Shown: positions 33,821 to 34,506 of the stretch, in pieces
How positions within the stretch are numbered: the stretch's first letter is position 1
Layout: each line of letters opens with the position of its first letter
Assembly: GCA_944386205.1 (NCBI GenBank)
Contig: CALXAE010000007.1
Location: 1-34,506, forward strand
DNA from: an uncultured Clostridia bacterium
GTDB lineage: Bacteria > Bacillota > Clostridia > TANB77 > CAG-508
Direction of reading: 5' to 3'
DNA length: 34,506 nucleotides
Notes under the pieces: model-generated
Databases searched by the model: none
Told to the model about the DNA's origin: nothing
The model's input: only the letters and a program-made list of their open reading frames with translations
Translations under genes and position numbers: made by a program

Positions 33821-34351
33821 ATGAAACAAATCATTTTTTTAAGACATGCAGAAACTAACTTGAACAAGGAAGGTCGGTTTTGTGGAAGAATAAATATAGG
33901 AATCACAGAAGAGGGAAGAAATCAGGCAGAAAAAATGAGAAAAACATTAAATCAATATTCTTTTAATGCAATTTATTGTTCTCCACTTGAACGAACAAAA
34001 GAGACATTAGAAGCAATTTTTCCTAATCAAAAATTCATTGAAGATGAAGGATTTTCAGAAATCTATCTTGGAGATTGGGAAGGGCTGAAGAAAGAAACTG
34101 TTAATCAGGAACTTCGTAAGGCTTTTCAAAAGGGAAAATATACACCACCTAACGGCGAAAAACATGAGGTAGTAGAAGCCAGAGTAAAGAAAGCCATTGA
34201 TAGAATTTTTGCAACTTACCCAGATAGTTCTTTGATTTTGGTTTGTACAAGCAATGGGATTATGAGAACAATCAAGAGAATGTACAAGATAAAAACAGAG
34301 AATATCATGTCAGAAAATTTGGAATATTTTATATTAGAAATATCTAAATAA
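33821..34351 (+). CDS. Second histidine phosphatase family protein, second catalytic His replaced
   Basis: This 176-residue protein has the R8-H9-A-E motif (FLRHAETNLN), YCSPLERTKET with the second arginine, and SEIYLGDWEG. Where the family usually has (S/T)HGG, it reads CTSNG (142-146), placing Ser144 at the second catalytic His. It may be a weaker or altered phosphatase or bind without catalysis. ATG 33821 is preferred over ATG 33815 because ATAGGAG (33807-33813) is too close to the latter. It follows the first phosphatase by 17 bases; the two are paralogous in fold but diverged. Confidence 0.9.
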   Translation: MKQIIFLRHAETNLNKEGRFCGRINIGITEEGRNQAEKMRKTLNQYSFNAIYCSPLERTKETLEAIFPNQKFIEDEGFSEIYLGDWEGLKKETVNQELRKAFQKGKYTPPNGEKHEVVEARVKKAIDRIFATYPDSSLILVCTSNGIMRTIKRMYKIKTENIMSENLEYFILEISK

Positions 34352-34369
34352 AATGAAGCATAAAAAGAA

Positions 34370-34405
34370 AAACAGGACTTAGAAGCTTATTTCTAGGTCT
34401 TGTTT
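34370..34405 (+). terminator. Terminator of the RtcB-like/phosphatase operon
   Basis: A 15-bp stem with two G-T wobbles (34370-34384 with 34391-34405; AAACAGGACTTAGAA / TTCTAGGTCTTGTTT) closes a six-base loop and runs into TATTG. It begins 18 bases after the last stop. From 34411 to the window end I see only AT-rich sequence without a supported gene. Confidence 0.8.
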
Positions 34406-34506
34406 TATTGTTTAGGAAAAATCAACTCTAAATATGAGTTAAATTTTCTGGGGAAAAAATAAAAAAGATTTTAATAAAATATAGAAAAAACAAAAGCACT
34501 AAGTAT

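Overview
The window is very AT-rich, uses AGA for most arginines, and has strong AGGAGG-type ribosome binding sites and TTGACA/TATAAT-like promoters. Its gene set fits a strictly anaerobic, Gram-positive Clostridia-like Firmicute, probably an uncultured gut lineage. Supporting genes are the anaerobic ribonucleotide reductase NrdD/NrdG, a flavodiiron protein, the MurT/GatD lipid II amidation pair, a SpoVG C-terminus next to pth, and Obg/TruB/RimO/RlmN. The organism is inferred from gene content, not from a database match.

Layout. 1-5817: housekeeping on the + strand (spoVG end, pth, RNase E/G, rimO, trpS, obg). 5837-6015: a tRNA-Glu(CTC) transcription unit. 6071-10866: truB, an unrecognised gene, and a class A penicillin-binding protein with a repetitive Gly/Asn/Thr tail. 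10917-13327: cysS and galE. 13401-17071: a Crp/Fnr-type regulator facing nrdD-nrdG across a shared control region with two copies of one palindrome. 17386-19457: murT-gatD on the - strand. 19562-20864: a long fold-back element beside a solitary tyrosine recombinase. 20871-24583: a heterodimeric ABC exporter. 24576-25076: a compact self-contained small-membrane-protein cassette of different base composition. 25222-28225: a frameshifted membrane-anchored protein and a flavodiiron protein. 28396-29620: a small ORF and rlmN. 29617-31908: a large STAND-like ATPase on the - strand. 32177-34351: a probably acquired operon of a divergent RtcB-like protein and two histidine phosphatases.

Two kinds of palindromic DNA recur, usually starting within a few bases of a stop codon. 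One is a terminal-inverted-repeat (MITE/REP-like) family with a shared arm at 4457, 17075-17382 and 28226-28378. The other is a looser set of hairpins, several with GGGACGT/ACGTCCC in or near the loop, at 1940, 13328-13400, 16450 and 29594. They fill convergent gene junctions almost exactly and may have been co-opted as terminators. In one case (rlmN versus the STAND gene) one palindrome encodes the C-termini of both convergent proteins.

The best candidates for something undescribed are the RtcB-like/phosphatase operon, the single-gene STAND ATPase, the two-operator control of nrdDG, and the fold-back element beside the lone recombinase.
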